Shown: positions 22,195 to 35,560, counted from the first letter of the stretch. The stretch: 64,000 nt of DNA from Epiperipatus broadwayi (GCA_028023455.1 JAQFVV010012394.1:27733010-27797009), one strand, 5' to 3'. Notes: a model not told the origin generated them from the sequence alone. Made by a program: numbers and translations.

Positions 22195-24494
22195 GTGTGC
22201 AATTACTTGTTTATTAAATCTATGTGGTCATTTAAATTCGCAATCATCATTATTTAGATTCCTCCATGTATGGAAGCATCTAAATGAAGGTACAGCAGAA
22301 TTGAATTATATTTTGACTAACCGAAAATACATATTTCAAGATTAATAATGTTCTCAATAAATTTAACACAGGAAGTGATCACCGATTAGTAAGATGTAAG
22401 ATACATGTTAATGCAAAACTAGAGAGACAAAAATTACAGTTGATATTCCTAATTTTCAGAAACATTCTAATGAATTTAAATTAGAACTTACAAATCGGTT
22501 TCAGGTATTATTAGATTTTGAATATGATTCAGATTTGAATGACATTAATAGGAAAATAAGTGATACACTTTTAAAAACTGCAACAAAGATAGCTGGTAAT
22601 AAAAAACGGCAATTGACCAGTAAAATTTCTACTGAGAGTAGAGAATTTATGAAGAAAAGAAGGAATATGAGGATATACAACAATGATGCATTAAAAAAGA
22701 TTGAATATCTTGAATTTTATAAAATGGTGCGGAAAAGAGTTGAAAATGATATAAGAAAGTATAATTGTGAACTAGCAAGGAAAGCTGTAGAAGCGTATAA
22801 AAGTCTAAAGAGTGTAAAACAACATTTGGGTATTGGTAGAAAATTTATATCTGCAATAAGAAAAAAACTTGGCATTATTACTAAAAAGAGAGATGACATC
22901 ATGAAATGTGAAGAAGACTTCTATCAAGAATTATATAATAATAAAGAACAAGTGCCTCCTATACATATTATATCTTCCGAATTGCCCAGAATTTTGAATG
23001 AGGAAGTGAGACATGCAATTAAATTTATGAAGAAAGGGAAGGCTCCAGATAATGATGGAATTGTAATTGATATATTAAAAGAAGCAGGTGAAGAAATAGA
23101 ATTTTTTTTAGCAAAGTTATATACCAAATGTCTAAATGATAAAGATGTACCAGATGATTGGAAGAATGCATTATTAATATTAATATTTAAAAAAGGTGAT
23201 AAAAAAGATATTAGAAATTACAGACCTATCAGTCTTTTATCAGTTTTATACAAAAAATTTTCTAAGATAATTACAACTCGTCTACAGAGAACACTGGACT
23301 TCCACCAACCAAGAGAACAAGCTGGATTTAAAAGAGGCTTTAGTACAGTAGATCATATCCAGATATTGAGAGAAGTTATAGAAAGTACAAATGAATATGA
23401 GTTGCCATTATGCTTAGGATTTGTAGATTATAAAAAGGCAAATGATTCTATAAACATTTCTTCAGTGATTAAAGCATTGGATCATCAACGTGTAGATCCA
23501 GGATATTGTCATATTTTGAAGAATATTTATAAAAATGCAACAGCAACAATTAGATTACATAATGATAGTAGGAAAATCAACATTGAAAAGGGTGTAAGAC
23601 AGGGTGACTCTATATCCTCAAAAGTTTTTACAGCAGTGCTGCAAGAAGTATTTTGTGGATTAAAATGGGAAGCTAAAGGAGTGAAAGTAAATGGAGATTA
23701 TTTAAGTCATTTAGATTTTGCAGATGATGTAGTTGTTTTTGCAAATAATGCTTCAGAGCTGCAGGAAATGTTGCAGGAGTTAGAAGATGAAAGTAGAAAA
23801 GTAAAACTAAAGATAAATGTTAAAAAGACTAAAGTAATGTTTAATAGATTTTCTCAAAATATGAAAATAAAGATTGATTATGATGAGTTAGAAGAAGTTA
23901 ACAGTTACAAATACCTTGGTCAGATTATTAATACAGATGGAAATATAATGGATGAAATTAATCATAGAATTAAACTTGGTTGGAGTGCTTTTGGTAGAAA
24001 TAACTTGATACTAAAAGGAAATATGCCTATGTGTTTGAAAAGGAAGGTTTTTAATAAATGTGTTTTGCCAGTTTTTACTTATGGATCTGAAACTTGGACA
24101 CTTAATAGAAGAGCAATACAGAGACTTCATACCACTCAAAAAATATGGAGAAATGCATGTTGGGAGTAACAAGAAGGGATTGAAATTGCAATGTATGGGT
24201 AAGAGAACAAACAGGTGTTACTGACCTCATTGAAAAAATTAAAAGACAAGTGGAGTTGGGCTGGACATATTGTTAGAAGAGATGATAACAGATGGACAAT
24301 TGAAAAAATTTTAAACTGGATTCCAAGAGATTGTAAAAGACCCAGAAAGAGACCACATGTGAGATGGATGAAATAAGAAAGTGTGCAGGTATGATGTGGA
24401 GAAGAGAAGCTAAAGATAGAAAAAGATGGATTGAACTTGGAGAGACCTTTATCCTGCAGTGGATTGATAATGGTTGTTGATGATGATGATGAAT
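22195..24494 (+). mobile_element. RTE-clade LINE, 5'-truncated
   Basis: The order of parts is: the C-terminal end of an APE-type endonuclease, now broken (a frame reading LNYILTNRKYIFQD, a small frameshift, then NVLNKFNTGSDHRLVRCK, the conserved SDHR region); the reverse transcriptase (separate entry); the post-RT region with WSWAGHIVRRDDNRW and NWIPRDCKRPRKRPH; and a tail of GATGATGATGATG at 24478-24492. A trinucleotide tail in place of poly(A) and this C-terminal signature are typical of RTE/BovB-type elements. The left boundary is approximate. Lesions include a frameshift after SDHRLVR, a frameshift near 24155, a stop shortly after it and another frameshift near 24243. The element sits in the sense orientation within a DMGDH intron. 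Confidence 0.85.
22412..24169 (+). pseudogene. RTE reverse transcriptase, long surviving frame
   Basis: The frame is open from 22412 to the TAA at 24167, and no ATG start is needed because it is the remainder of a longer polyprotein. Numbering residues from the TTG at 22535, the finger region RNYRPISLLSVLYKKFSK is followed by motif A VDYKKANDS (Asp298), GVRQGDSISSKVFTA (353-367) and HLDFADDVVVF with catalytic Asp397 and Asp398. The primer-grip and thumb region KYLGQIINTDGNIM and CVLPVFTYGSETWTLNRR then follow. All three catalytic aspartates survive, but motif A has Asn303 where the family has Phe (KAFDS), and other family-consensus positions are altered. The protein is therefore probably a dead but fairly recent copy. 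Its frame has no splice connection to DMGDH. Confidence 0.88.
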
Positions 24495-25199
24495 GCTAAT
24501 ACACAGAATTAATTTACTAAATCTCTGTAAATAGAAATCAGATAACAAAAAAATATTGTAATTACAAAGAAGAGGGGAAAATTCAGTATTTATTAATTAA
24601 TCTTGTGGTGAGATGTCCAGCAATATGATCCACTTAACACTGGTGCCTGAAATAAATAAATAAAAGCTATCACCAATTATAGTTCTCTTTTATATCATAA
24701 TATGACTGAGGTTAGATTGACCAGGAAATATAATCACATTTTCCCTAATATTTATTTATTAAATTAAAAAGAAAAGAGCAGTTTGATCATATCATATATG
24801 TGAATCAGTTATACTTGTATGTATAGTATAAATGATTCAAAACTCCTTTAGTAACCAGGATTTATATAAATATTAATATCACAGAATAACCAATAAAAAA
24901 AACTTCGACCTGGTACAATGCATAATAATAAATTACATAATTTTTTTAGTCACATGATATATTATAAAACAGAACTCTATTCTAGTGCCATGTAGTACAA
25001 GCTTGAGTAGTTAATAATTATCTTATTGTATGACCAATGCACAAATATGTTACCTTTAAAAGAAGTTTATTGACATATTAATTACAATTAGATTCCATTA
25101 CATGAAACAATGAGACAAACATTTTTGTTTAGAGGTAATTCATCAACAAAGAAACACTTAAAATTTATTCAAACATCATTATAACATTGGAACATAAAC

Positions 25200-26330
25200 A
25201 CATAGCTATTGTAAAAGGAATGCATTGCTTGTGTAGTACCTACAGTGGTGTAGGAAATGTTATCAAGCTTCAGGTTGCGGCAAATATGTCTGTAGGTGCT
25301 AAAGCCTTGTCTCTGATTTTAATTTTACTCAATTTGCCATAAAAGAGTGAACAAAGTTTACTAGATGTAGGATTAAAGCAAAAGTGGCATCTCTGAAACC
25401 ACAGGGTGAAAAGTATAAAGTGGATATTCTGATATTAGGGAAAAGCCTTTTGTTCATGCTATTGATGAGGCCCAAAAGAAGAGTGATCATATGTAATTGT
25501 GCTAATGAGTGTTCATAGGACACTGCTCTCATGTAAAATGTGCTGAATCATTTCTTCATCCCTATATCACAATTGGCAATAGGTATCTATGTTAGCATTG
25601 GTGAATCTTTTGGATAAAAGGCTATTTGTGAGTAATGCATTCAGGTTTGTTTTAATCAGGAATTCCAGATATTTAGGTTCAAGATACCAATGTTTAAATT
25701 TTTAAATAATATATTTATTTGTGAAATCTAGCATGGTTTAACAATAATATCATGCTGAATTTTATTAGAAAGTTATATGCATCTCAATAGTGAATTTTTC
25801 CCTTTGGGATTGTATGATTAATAGAAGTGAGAGGAATGATTGATTTAAGTAAGTTGTCTAGGAATTTACTCTTTGTTGGTGGTAGAGCATCTGTCATGTT
25901 TACAGGTATAAAATTTTGAGTATAAAGGAAAAAGTTGAAAATCCTTATAATTTCATTTATTACCCTTTGTAGATGAATGTAAAGATAGCCCATTGATCGT
26001 TGAAGAGTTTTGCATGTATCTTAGATTAATAGCAACAGTCCTCTCATTCCAGATAAATTTAGTGCTTAGAGAATTTATTTCTTAATAATTACTTTAATGA
26101 ATTTAATAATAGGGGAATGTAGATAGTTTTTGGGTTTGGGAAGATGAGCATGTTAATAAGTGAGATTTTGACATGGAATGAAAGATAAGCTTGGGAGAGT
26201 GAATTAAAAGTGGCTTCTATGGGAGTCAAAAGCTTGTTCTGGATAGCTTTAAGTGCTAAGATTTATTGATAAGGGCAAAAACCTAAAGATCAGGATTTGA
26301 ATCTTCAAGAGGACATCTGATAAAACATTG
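25200..26330 (-). pseudogene. Degenerate LINE C-terminal region (jockey/I-like)
   Basis: The minus-strand translation has several stops. Between about 25690 and 25290 it reads YLEFLIKTNLNALLTNSLLS, then KRFTNANIDTYCQL, then YRDEEMIQHILHE followed by C and S. This matches the usual C-terminus of jockey/I-group LINEs after the RT or RNase H, where a short RTGH-like helix precedes CxxC and EExxxHxxxxC. The downstream part reads CHFCFNPTSSKLCSLFYGKL. An AATAAA near the low-coordinate side could be its polyadenylation signal. The region from 26330 to 25780 is open in pieces but not recognisable. The element is too decayed to assign a clade. Confidence 0.5.
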
Positions 26331-27205
26331 ATTTCCCAGGCTTACAGTAGATGGCATCAGAATAAAAAGGTATTTATGTATTAACAATGTATACATATTA
26401 TAGTTTAAATTTATTTTCAATTAGGTATTTATTAAGTAAACATATTATACATTTAAAAAGAAACATATATATATAATGAAGATTTGTTGTGCTGCATTGT
26501 TTACTTTTTATTAATGTTAAAAATAGCATAATTTTTTCTTTCACTACGCCATCTAATGTAATCTTTAATAATTAATAGTTACCCAGTGATAGTGCTTAAG
26601 TTTTATCCAATATCTCTAAACAAATTTTTATTTAGATGTCTTTCACCAGTGAGTTGCTTTAAATCATGGAGCAATGCATTTGCACTTTTAGGATCTAATA
26701 TACCTTCCTTTTAGAAGCGATTACTTATTTCTCTGCTTTACACCAAGATATCAGCTTAAATTGTGAACATTGTGAACATATTAATGTTTTCAATTTAATC
26801 TAACCTATCTGTATAGTCATATAGATCTGAAACTAATTCATTTTTTATATATTCTATATATTAGTGCTTTAGTTTTTTAATAACTGTAGGCACTTCTATC
26901 ATGTGAGGATTGATATAAAACTAATAAAATATCACATGATTTTAGGTTAAACATTGCTGTTTCAACAATATACTCTTTTGTAGTGAAAAAAGAAAAAATG
27001 CTGTTAAAACAGCAATATATAAGCTGGAGTCATGTGATAAAATATAGACATTAAAAAAATCCCCTAGATATGGCATGAGGAGTTAATATTACTTCAAATA
27101 ATTACATATTTACAGCAACATTAAATTATTTGCTCTTATATTTGTGGGTGCATGCATGTTAGTTTTAGAGTTTGACATTTTCTAAATTTTGCATTTATTA
27201 AATAG

Positions 27206-27370
27206 GCAGTTGGCTTTCACAGACCTGGAAGTCTCCGACTTGCGACAACTCCGACTCGAGTTGATGAATTTAAATATCAAATGCAACGACAAGGTTGGAA
27301 CAAGGCTCCACAGTCCTTGATTGAACCAGAGAAAATAAAAGAACTGTTTCCATTGTTGAAAACGGATGAT
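27206..27370 (+). CDS. DMGDH exon (fragment residues 34-88)
   Basis: A 55-codon exon in phase 0 on both sides, with acceptor AAATAG and donor GTAGGT. It encodes [20 protein letters not shown], then [13 protein letters not shown], then [15 protein letters not shown]. The motif [22 protein letters not shown] and the LIEPEKI segment are near-identical to vertebrate DMGDH and differ from sarcosine dehydrogenase, making this the most diagnostic exon. It belongs to the FAD-dependent oxidoreductase (DAO-type) domain. An alternative donor 4 nt downstream (GTATAT) would break the frame with the next exon, so the first GT is preferred. Confidence 0.95.
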
Positions 27371-27919
27371 GTAGGTATATAGTTATCATCATTTATCATT
27401 ATACTATATAATTGAAATTTGTAACTCTATAAAAAAAAGTTTTTTATATATTAATAGATAAATTATCATCCCTAAATCTTAGAATATTTTTGAACTGTTT
27501 TGCATAGAGCACTAAAGTAGCTACATCAATTAACGTATTATTGTTATATTTAAATAATGTTGCTATTGACTGCTACCGGCAGGATCTAAAAAAAAAAAAA
27601 AACCCACAAGAATGTTTTACAGAGATTAGGACATTTTCTCAATTGGTATTATTTAAAAAAATTCTGTAAATGACATATGGAGATTTTACATCACTGCAAT
27701 TAATTACTTATTTTTAGCACTAATGAAATGTTTATTAATATTCAGCATATATGATTCAAAAATTAATAAAAAAAATTCAAATGCCAAATCGATGGAACTG
27801 GATGTGATCCAACAGCCTTCAATTCCAATTTGCCATTCTACCACTATACCAAACTACATAAAGCCTCAATATTCAAATTTCTTACAAGAATCTCGGCCTC
27901 AGGGTGGCCTTTGAGCATT

Positions 27920-28165
27920 CCATCATCAGATTTTCAATTGGATAGACAGTTGAAGAGTTGGAGTGTGAATTAGATTGAAGCATGTCCATTAAAGTATGAG
28001 GATTGGCTATCTTAATATATATCTGAGCACTTAGAGCATATATGTGCAGAGATGGTAATCTGGACCAACTGATGAATGCTGGTTTAGCATCAAATACATA
28101 TATTGGTGATTATTTATCTTTTCAAAATATATGTGTTCAAGTGTATCAGTGTTATGAGATAGTGT
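27920..28165. repeat. F5 repeat, internal part plus one arm
   Basis: Shares the central blocks of the 4.8-kb copy: CATCATCAGATTTTCAA, GTTGAAGAGTTGGAGTGTGA, GTCCATTAAAGTATGAGGAT, AATCTGGACCAACTGATGA and TGGTGATTATTTATC. It ends in an arm-like GTTCAAGTGTATCAGTGTTA. The other arm is missing or too decayed. Confidence 0.6.
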
Positions 28166-28269
28166 TGAGAGTGGTGGGTCATGTGAAAGTCTGTGCTCAT
28201 ATACCCTATATATTATATAAGCATCTAAGCAATAAATCTATCCAATTGTGTGTGTGATATATGTGTTAA

Positions 28270-28420
28270 ATTAAACATTTCCATGGATTGTTATTATAAT
28301 AAAGAATATAAATGATTTTATATCCATGTAAACGGAGATAACTTTGTTCTTTTGATCTTTCTGAAAAACTCTCAATTACTATTAATTAACAGCCCCTGAG
28401 GCTAAACAAGTTTTTTAATA
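28270..28420 (+). repeat. F8 dispersed repeat, copy 1
   Basis: The blocks TAAACATTTCCATGGATTGT, ATATCCATGTAAAC..AGATAAC, ACTATTAATTAACAG and CCCCTGAGGCTAAACAAG recur in order at 45195-45355 and in reverse orientation at 47030-47180. Divergence suggests an old family. Not coding. Confidence 0.6.
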
Positions 28421-29075
28421 ACCTATAATAACTCTTTTGTTGGGTAATGTGAATTTTCTGGATCTGGATATTAAATACCTCAGAAAAAAGAACATTTTCT
28501 TTAGATATTTGTTTAGCTGGATGTCACCAAGTTCTTACAGAACCTGAAAGATGACTGAGATGAAGTTTAAACCCCAGTCACACCTAAAATATATTCTTGT
28601 GTTTTGGGTCAGCATAGTATAACCTCGAAAATCATTGCAATAATGCTGCTTATCAGACCTATAACAAACCTTGATTCATGTCTTTCCTTTCCCAGATCCT
28701 TCTTCCTTTGCCTTTTCCCATGTTTTTAACCATAACAATTACATTCAGAAAATTATTTCCAACATAGGTCAGGAAGTTAAGAGCCTTTATGGTGATCTAC
28801 TTTTAGATAAAAGTGAACACTAATTATATATAAGCTATGTTGAATTATACCAGTTGATTGATGCTTTCTTACTGTCCATTTTAATTTATCCATAAATATC
28901 TATTGATTTCCTTAAATTTATTATTTTTATTTTTTTAAAAGTTAATTTTAAAATGAGTTTGAATTCTCAACTCATCTTTCTTCTTTATTTCTTTATTCTA
29001 ATTAGCTCAATATTAATGTCAAATTACATTATACAAAAAGTCATTGAACTATTCTGCCTCTTATATATGATTTAA

Positions 29076-29645
29076 ACCACTAAATATCATATGATCACCA
29101 TTCTTTATACTTATACAAGCTATTAACAAGAGGCAAAGCTCTCCATACAGTAGCGCCACTCAGTGCTAGCCAGAGCAATCAATGGATATAAGAAGATTTG
29201 TGCATAAAATCCCCATCAAGTGCCTACTCATCCAATATTTCCAGATTGGTTTTTAGCTTGTGACTTTCATCATTGAGTAGCCTTGAATCTGAGAGTACTG
29301 CATCTACATTTTAGGCCCAGACATCAAAATGTATGATGCTGAACTAAATTCAGATCTCCATGACTACATAAGTAAATGAGCTTGAATTGAAAAACATTAT
29401 TGTGTTTTCATTTTGGACTCAAAAAGTGTATAATTAAGTAAAAATGTAAAATGTGGCTGTTGGAGGGTTGCATTAGATCCTAAGATCTAGATGCAATGCT
29501 CTCAGATCCAAAAGCTAAAAACTAGCCTGGTGATATTGGATGAGTAGGCACTAGGTAGGGATTTTATGTGCAAATCTTCTTGCATCTATAGATTACTTTG
29601 CTTTGCAGTGAATGTCATTACTATATGAAGAGTTTTGCCATTTCC
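29076..29645. repeat. F2 foldback element, full-length-like copy
   Basis: Starts ACCACTAAATATCATATGAT, then CTTATACAAGCTATTAAC, then the inner arm (AAAGCTCTCCATACAGTAGC, ATCAATGGATATAAGAAGAT, TCCAGATTGGTTTTTAGC). The central unit follows, and then the returning arm (GCTAAAAACTAGCCTGGTGA, ATATTGGATGAGTAGGCACT, CTATATGAAGAGTTTTGCC). The outer right end is lost near 29645. The central unit includes a segment inverted relative to the 20.2-kb copy (GGATTAGATC versus GATCTAATGC type blocks), so the centre may flip between copies. Confidence 0.7.
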
Positions 29646-32600
29646 TAGATGATTAAACTAATTACAATTCGGTAACTATGTAGCTATTCATTTATGATGA
29701 CAATAATTATTCTCCTTATATTAATTGTTATTGACAAATCACACATACTCTTCTAAGTTTAGACAAAATATTTTGGAAATGAATTTATTTTCTGGCAATA
29801 CTTCATAAACTATCTTAATACTGAACTAATCTTATACTTCATATTGTAAATCTTAATAATAATGATCAAATATATAAATTCTTGAAATATATATTGAAAT
29901 CATTGTATGACCAATTTTAAATATGCCACACCAGAAATGAAGTAGATCATTGACAGATTTAATTAATAAAATTGTTAATAAACAAATATAATTGTGCAAT
30001 AAAAAACATCTTTTATATGTAACCAGATATATAACAAATTTCTCAAGAATCTCCATTCAATATTCAAGCCATAATGTATAAAACAATATCTTCTCAAAGG
30101 CATTTTCATAGGCATGTAACATATGACAGAGTTACGTTAAATGTATCTGCACATCTCAAAATGGTTCACCCCCTCCCAATCTTCCTACATTTGAAATACA
30201 TTTTAAATCTTGAACATTGCACAAAAAATAAAATATAAATTATTGCTCTAAAATAAGATATGTTCAATATATAATAACGTGAACCCATCAAAGCAATCTG
30301 CAATATACAATTAAATATTTGAATGATTTTTTTCCTTATAAAGGTGCTGTTAAACTTAATGAAATAAATTAGTTAAGTTTTTCTTCTCCAATAGAAATAT
30401 CTTATAAATGGACTTTTAAGGTGATTTTTAAAACAACGATATAAAAAATTGTCTCTGGATTATGAATATAGTTTTATATTATGACAATTTTTACTGTGAG
30501 TTTTTTACATAGGATACTGCTTCATACTTAACTTAAAATTTTCGAGTTGTTTAAACATCTGATAACTACTTTAGTTTATTGTAAACTATTAAATTAAAAC
30601 TCAAACAAGCTTGAGATAAACTCTACCTCAAATATTGCTAAACCATGAAAAGTTGCTATAAAAATGTAAGTTAAAATTAATATTAGTAAATACAATTACA
30701 TAGTTATGTACTACTTAATGAATTATTTGCATACACACACTCTCTCTCACACACATATGTTTATAATAGATATGCTGCCTCTTATATACATCCAAGGTTG
30801 ATCATATAAATGGGTATGTTGTGTTGGCTCAAGAAAAGTATTTGCTTACATTGATAAAGTCCAGAGATATATATAATATACAAAATTAAGACTTATACCA
30901 CTGTATAATAAATATTTTAAAATACTCTCTAACCAGCAAGAGATACAAGAATAGATCAACCATTTCTTCGTCTGTCTCATTTATTAATATAGAGGCTGAG
31001 TTAAAACAGTTTGGATAGAAAGAATGAATACTTAAATCAATCGTGCAATGTATCTAAATATGTTTCAAATTGATTTTCTTACAATAGTTGGAAAGACAGA
31101 GAATTTTCTCAATTTAAACACTGCCAGCAATGATTCAAACAAATGAAAATATGAAATATTTAAATTGATAAAACTCTCAGGCTTGTCAACTGTTAACATG
31201 TTTAGAAACATTGCATGATTGATCTAAATATTAATTCTTTCTAACCAAAGTGTTTTATGAAAGTCACTATTAATAAATAAGGCACAAGAATAAATGGTTG
31301 CTTTATTCTTGTTAAATATTGACTTATGTTAGGTTAGAGATTTATTTAAAATATTTATTGTGTGGTGTTATGTGTCTTAATCTCAAAGGTTATATATATA
31401 TATTTAACTGAAAAGTCTATATATTTAACTGAAAAGTCTACCTGGCTTGTAATAGGCAGAATTAATGATATGACACAAAAATTGTTATAGTATAATGTGG
31501 TCATGGCCAGGGTGCACCACAAAGACCCATCGCAGCAGTACATGAAGATACATTACATTACCCAACATAAATTGTGTGATTATTAAACTAATTATCATTC
31601 TCACTAATAACTGTATCTTAAAAACTACACTTCAAAACCCAAATTTACTAATTTTATTTGTGTGATCCTATGGCCAACCATGAATAAGATAGTGTGATCT
31701 ATAAAACTACTAAAAATTAGTCTTCCAGGATTAAATGTATGATCCATTACATCAATACCAATTATAACATGGTTAACATAGGAGGTATTGTTATTTAAGT
31801 GCGTTCACTATCTCCGAATCTGTGCTATTAAGAAGAATATTTATCAGAAAATCGAATTTGACAAAATCCTAAGAAAAGAAAAAGAAATATACATGATAAC
31901 TCTAATATGCTTTGTTCTCTTTATATTTCATTCTAAAATACTTTTTGGAAACAAATTAAGGGAACTAAGAAATACGTTTGCTTATAAAAAAATACTTTGC
32001 AGAAATTATTTACAATGGATGTTTGATATGCATCGTAATATTTGCGACTATTAAATTTAATAATATTTGCAAAAGGAAAATTACTAAAATTCATTACCTG
32101 GAAAAGACTGTTATTATTAAACTAATTTAAGCTTGCTTTTGGATGTGCTTCATTTAAAAAGGAAAGAAGTAAAAATATATTACCTATTTCAATGGAATCG
32201 CAGACTCCAAAAATTTTAATGGAACAAAATTATGTTATTCCTAGATGTCACCAAATGAATATTCTCCAGCTAGCTATTTTACATTGGCCAATTCTTTTAA
32301 AGGAATTCAAACCTAGTATTTAAATTAGAATTAAGAAATGTATTAATTTGTTGTTTTTAATGCATATCTGGAAGTTATATTTGCTATATTAAAAGAAAAT
32401 ATTTATTATTCACTTGGTATGAATGCTTCATCACATAGACAACCTGCCAAGGAAGAACTTCATGCCCTCAACAGACCGCTCATTACAGAAAGGTTCTACT
32501 AATGAACCAAGGTTTTTTAAAATATATATATACAATATTTTTTATTTTATTCATTTTATTATTGTTATGACAATATTTCTATGTCAGGGTAATGTGAGTT

Positions 32601-33750
32601 ATTGTTATTATTGTCTTTAATGGGTTTATGACAGCATGCATAGGTATTCCTACACATAATAAGTAAATTTCATATAATTTAATATGTGCTGGTTAAGATA
32701 AATTTTATAATGCTTTTATATAGTAAAGATATTCATCTCTTACATTTATTTGTTTTCATAAGATTTATGAATGCTTCATTCACTCATTGGCAAAACAGCC
32801 AAAGTGGGTTTATCAGAAGTCCAAAATTCTTATAATTATTGTGATACAATGATTTACCATTAAATTCTAATATAATCGAATATTTATTAGTCTCATATTA
32901 TTTACATTTACTTTAAAATTATGGCCACTTTATTTCTGTAAATTTTATATTATACATTGCGTATGTGTGTGTATTTCTTATTTGATGCTAAATTTTAGTA
33001 TGCCATTATTTTTAAATATTTTTATAGTCGTTTGACTAATCATTAAATTGTTGGTTTCAGACATTGCCTATTGTTTACTAATTTTTAATGTGAATATTAT
33101 TTCAGTCAGCTTTCTCGGTGATAATTTATCTTGCCATCATTCAGTTTGAGATTTATGTCTTAGAATATTAGATAAACTAGTCAATGTTTTACCAATACCT
33201 CCATTGATTTTTAATTTAAAACTTAGATAGTTTGTTAATGAGGTTAGAATGTGCTACCTATGTACCATCCGACTAAATAATGTAACAGTGCCTATGGTTG
33301 GCAAATAGCTTCAGCTTTGTTATAAATAAATTGTTGTTCATGTTGCTTTATAAGATATTAATAAATGTATTTGTTATTATTTAAAAATGAGTCTCTGTTT
33401 TTCTATATGCAATTTGTCTTGAGTTCACAATCTTAACAATTCTGATTTCTAAAAGAAATCTTGGTAAATAGACAACCACTTCATGCAAATCCAAATCTCG
33501 CTGGTTTAAATGGTGAAATGTTTTTTTATGAAGTCTTCAATTTCAAAAACTGGGATTGTAATAAAGAGAAATGAAAATTTATTTGATATTGCTTAAGATT
33601 ATTCAGACTATTTTTCCAGACTGCACACTGTTAATTTGTTTACTTAAGATTAAAAGTTACAATAATCATTTTTAATTATGTGAATAGTGTTGTCGATGGG
33701 GGTAGTAGAAAGACATAAAAAGTACCTGTTTCTCTATTATTTTGGGTGAG

Positions 33751-33850
33751 TTGTTGGTTGAGTGGTCAGCACAGCTGCCTTACAAGCAGTTTCCCCGGGT
33801 TTAAGGGTCCGCTTCCTGGCCGATGCTTTGACACATGAAAAGAAAAAAAA
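33751..33850 (+). mobile_element. tRNA-derived SINE, copy 3
   Basis: The head reads TTGGTTGAGTGGTCAGCACA, then the anticodon arm GCTGC-CTTACAA-GCAGT, then the expanded T-arm region CCCCGGGTTTAAGGGTCCGC and TTCCTGGCCGATGC, the trailer TTTGACACATG and an A-rich tail. It shares the T-arm insertion with the 333-422 copy. Boundaries are approximate and no clear target duplication was found. Confidence 0.7.
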
Positions 33851-34889
33851 GTCTATGACTATTTTAAATTTTGTATATTTTATTTATGCAATTGTTTAGC
33901 AAACTAAATATTTCTTTCGGTAATTATTATTACTGTTACAAGTTATTATGAAGCATTAGCTTATAAGGTAAGCATATGTCTCCTATGGTCTACCAGGATG
34001 TCAGTCATTTTATTGGCAACACAATATTATAGTACAACTTCTAAAAATTACAAGGAACCCTGAATATTATTATTACATTAATTATCAATTCATTTGTTTA
34101 GATTATGATTGTGATGATGGCAAAGGAAATTTGTGATTATTTTCATGTGCCATTAGAAAGGTACCTTACATTTTACTCTGCAAGAGTAGAGTAGCTTAGA
34201 TCATGCTATTACAAAATTTGGTGACTAGTAAATTATTATTTAAGATATTTGAAATGAAGATTCATAGAAGATGTTATCTTAAGTACAAATAATTTTGATG
34301 GAGGGAAGTTTAGATTTTAAAAGTATTCTATGAGCAAAAGTGAAGTTTTTCCTCTTCCTAATTTATTCTAATTTTGTATTGTATGATATGCATTTTTATT
34401 ATTGCTTTAGAAATTTCTCTTTATCTTAATAGAAGTCTCTGGAGTATTCATTTAAAAATTATACGTAACTGCCATTTTATTGAGCTTAGCCCAAATGGAT
34501 TATTACAGATTACATTATGATAATCATCATCATATTTTCTCTCTCCCCTATGTTATAATAAATCGAGCATTGGAATCATTTTATAATATTTATGTGAGGT
34601 TACAATATATATCTAGTCATAATACATAATGACATCTTTCTTTTATATACTGCATAGATAAAATTAATCAGAATCAACAACAAAATTATGTTAAAGCAAT
34701 CAAAATGCCTACAAAGTAACAAAAGTAAAATGTATTAATCTATAAGTGAAAAATATATATTATAAAATGTATAATTTTCTATTCATTTTCAATTGACTAT
34801 GACATCTGCATCATGAATTGTAATGTAAAATGTGACAGTGTTTTTGTACCATAATTCACAGTGGAACAATGTATTAATATTGTGTTTAA

Positions 34890-35285
34890 AACAGGCAATA
34901 CTCTCTATAAGTATTCCCACTCAGTGTAAGCCAGAGTAATCAATGGATGCCAGAAGGCTTGTGCATAAAATGCCCATCTAGTGCCTACTCATCCAATATC
35001 CCCAGACTAATTTCTGGCTTGTGACCTTCATCAGTGAAAAGCCTTTGATCTGAGAGCACTGCTCATAGATCTTAGGATCTAATGCAACCCTCCAGCAGCC
35101 ATCTTTTATCTCTACTTAACTATAAAACTGTGAATTTTAAATTGAAAACACCGTAATATTTTTAATCCAAGCTCATTAGCTTATGTAGTCATATAGGTCT
35201 AAACTCAGTTGAGTACCTATACATTTTGGTGACTTTGGTTCTTTAATAACCATAGCCACCATTATGTGCAAAACTGTTACTGAAG
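34890..35285. repeat. F2 element, left arm plus centre
   Basis: Left-arm blocks GGCAATACTCTCTATAAGTA, AGTAATCAATGGATGCCAGA, CAGACTAATTTCTGGCTTGT and ACCTTCATCAGTGAAAAGCC are followed by the centre (GATCTTAGGATCTAATGCAA, CCTCCAGCAGCCATCTTTTA) and a segment TTTTGGTGACTTTGGTTCTT. The right arm is replaced by an F3 repeat, suggesting truncation or insertion at about 35285. Confidence 0.65.
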
Positions 35286-35289
35286 CAAA

Positions 35290-35560
35290 TGATTCAAGCT
35301 ATGTGTGATAGTGAAACTCTAAGTTAAAAAACATTTCAAATAGTTTACAAGAATTTGGGATTGCAGAAACAGCCTGGACGATCATCTAAACATTGCAAAA
35401 TGCCCTGTCATATTTCATGCCATAATTCATGATCCAGATATGCTAGTGCATTAAAATATTTGTAATGATTAGCTAAATTATATCACTATGATTTAGAGGT
35501 AAATCTGTAGGCAGTTTGGAGAGAAAACCAATTATATTTTCATTAGGACACACTGTAAAT
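35290..35560 (+). repeat. F3 dispersed repeat, copy 2
   Basis: Shares ordered blocks with 50440-50715: CATTTCAAATAGTTTACAAG, CATTGCAAAATGCC..GTCA, ATTTCATGCCATAATTCATG, ATCCAGATATGCTAGTGC, TTTGTAATGATTAGCTAAAT and GGAGAGAAAACCA. No coding potential. Class unknown. Confidence 0.55.

Larger units (their letters stand above)
13048..27205 (+). other. DMGDH intron, 14.2 kb
   Basis: Bounded by GT (13048) and AG (27204-27205). It contains the short GC-rich frame at 14021, a foldback at 15949, clustered SINE-like repeats at 17.3-17.6 kb, F3 at 17790, F4 at 18600, F2 at 20181, the RTE LINE at 22195-24494 and another LINE relic at 25200-26330. A possible weak tRNA-like repeat lies near 15700-15840. 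The stretches 13050-13980, 14200-15600, 16170-17250, 18850-20170, 20740-22190 and 26400-27200 appear to be AT-rich sequence without a recognisable feature. A small C-run followed by (CT)n is at about 20057-20077. Confidence 0.85.
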
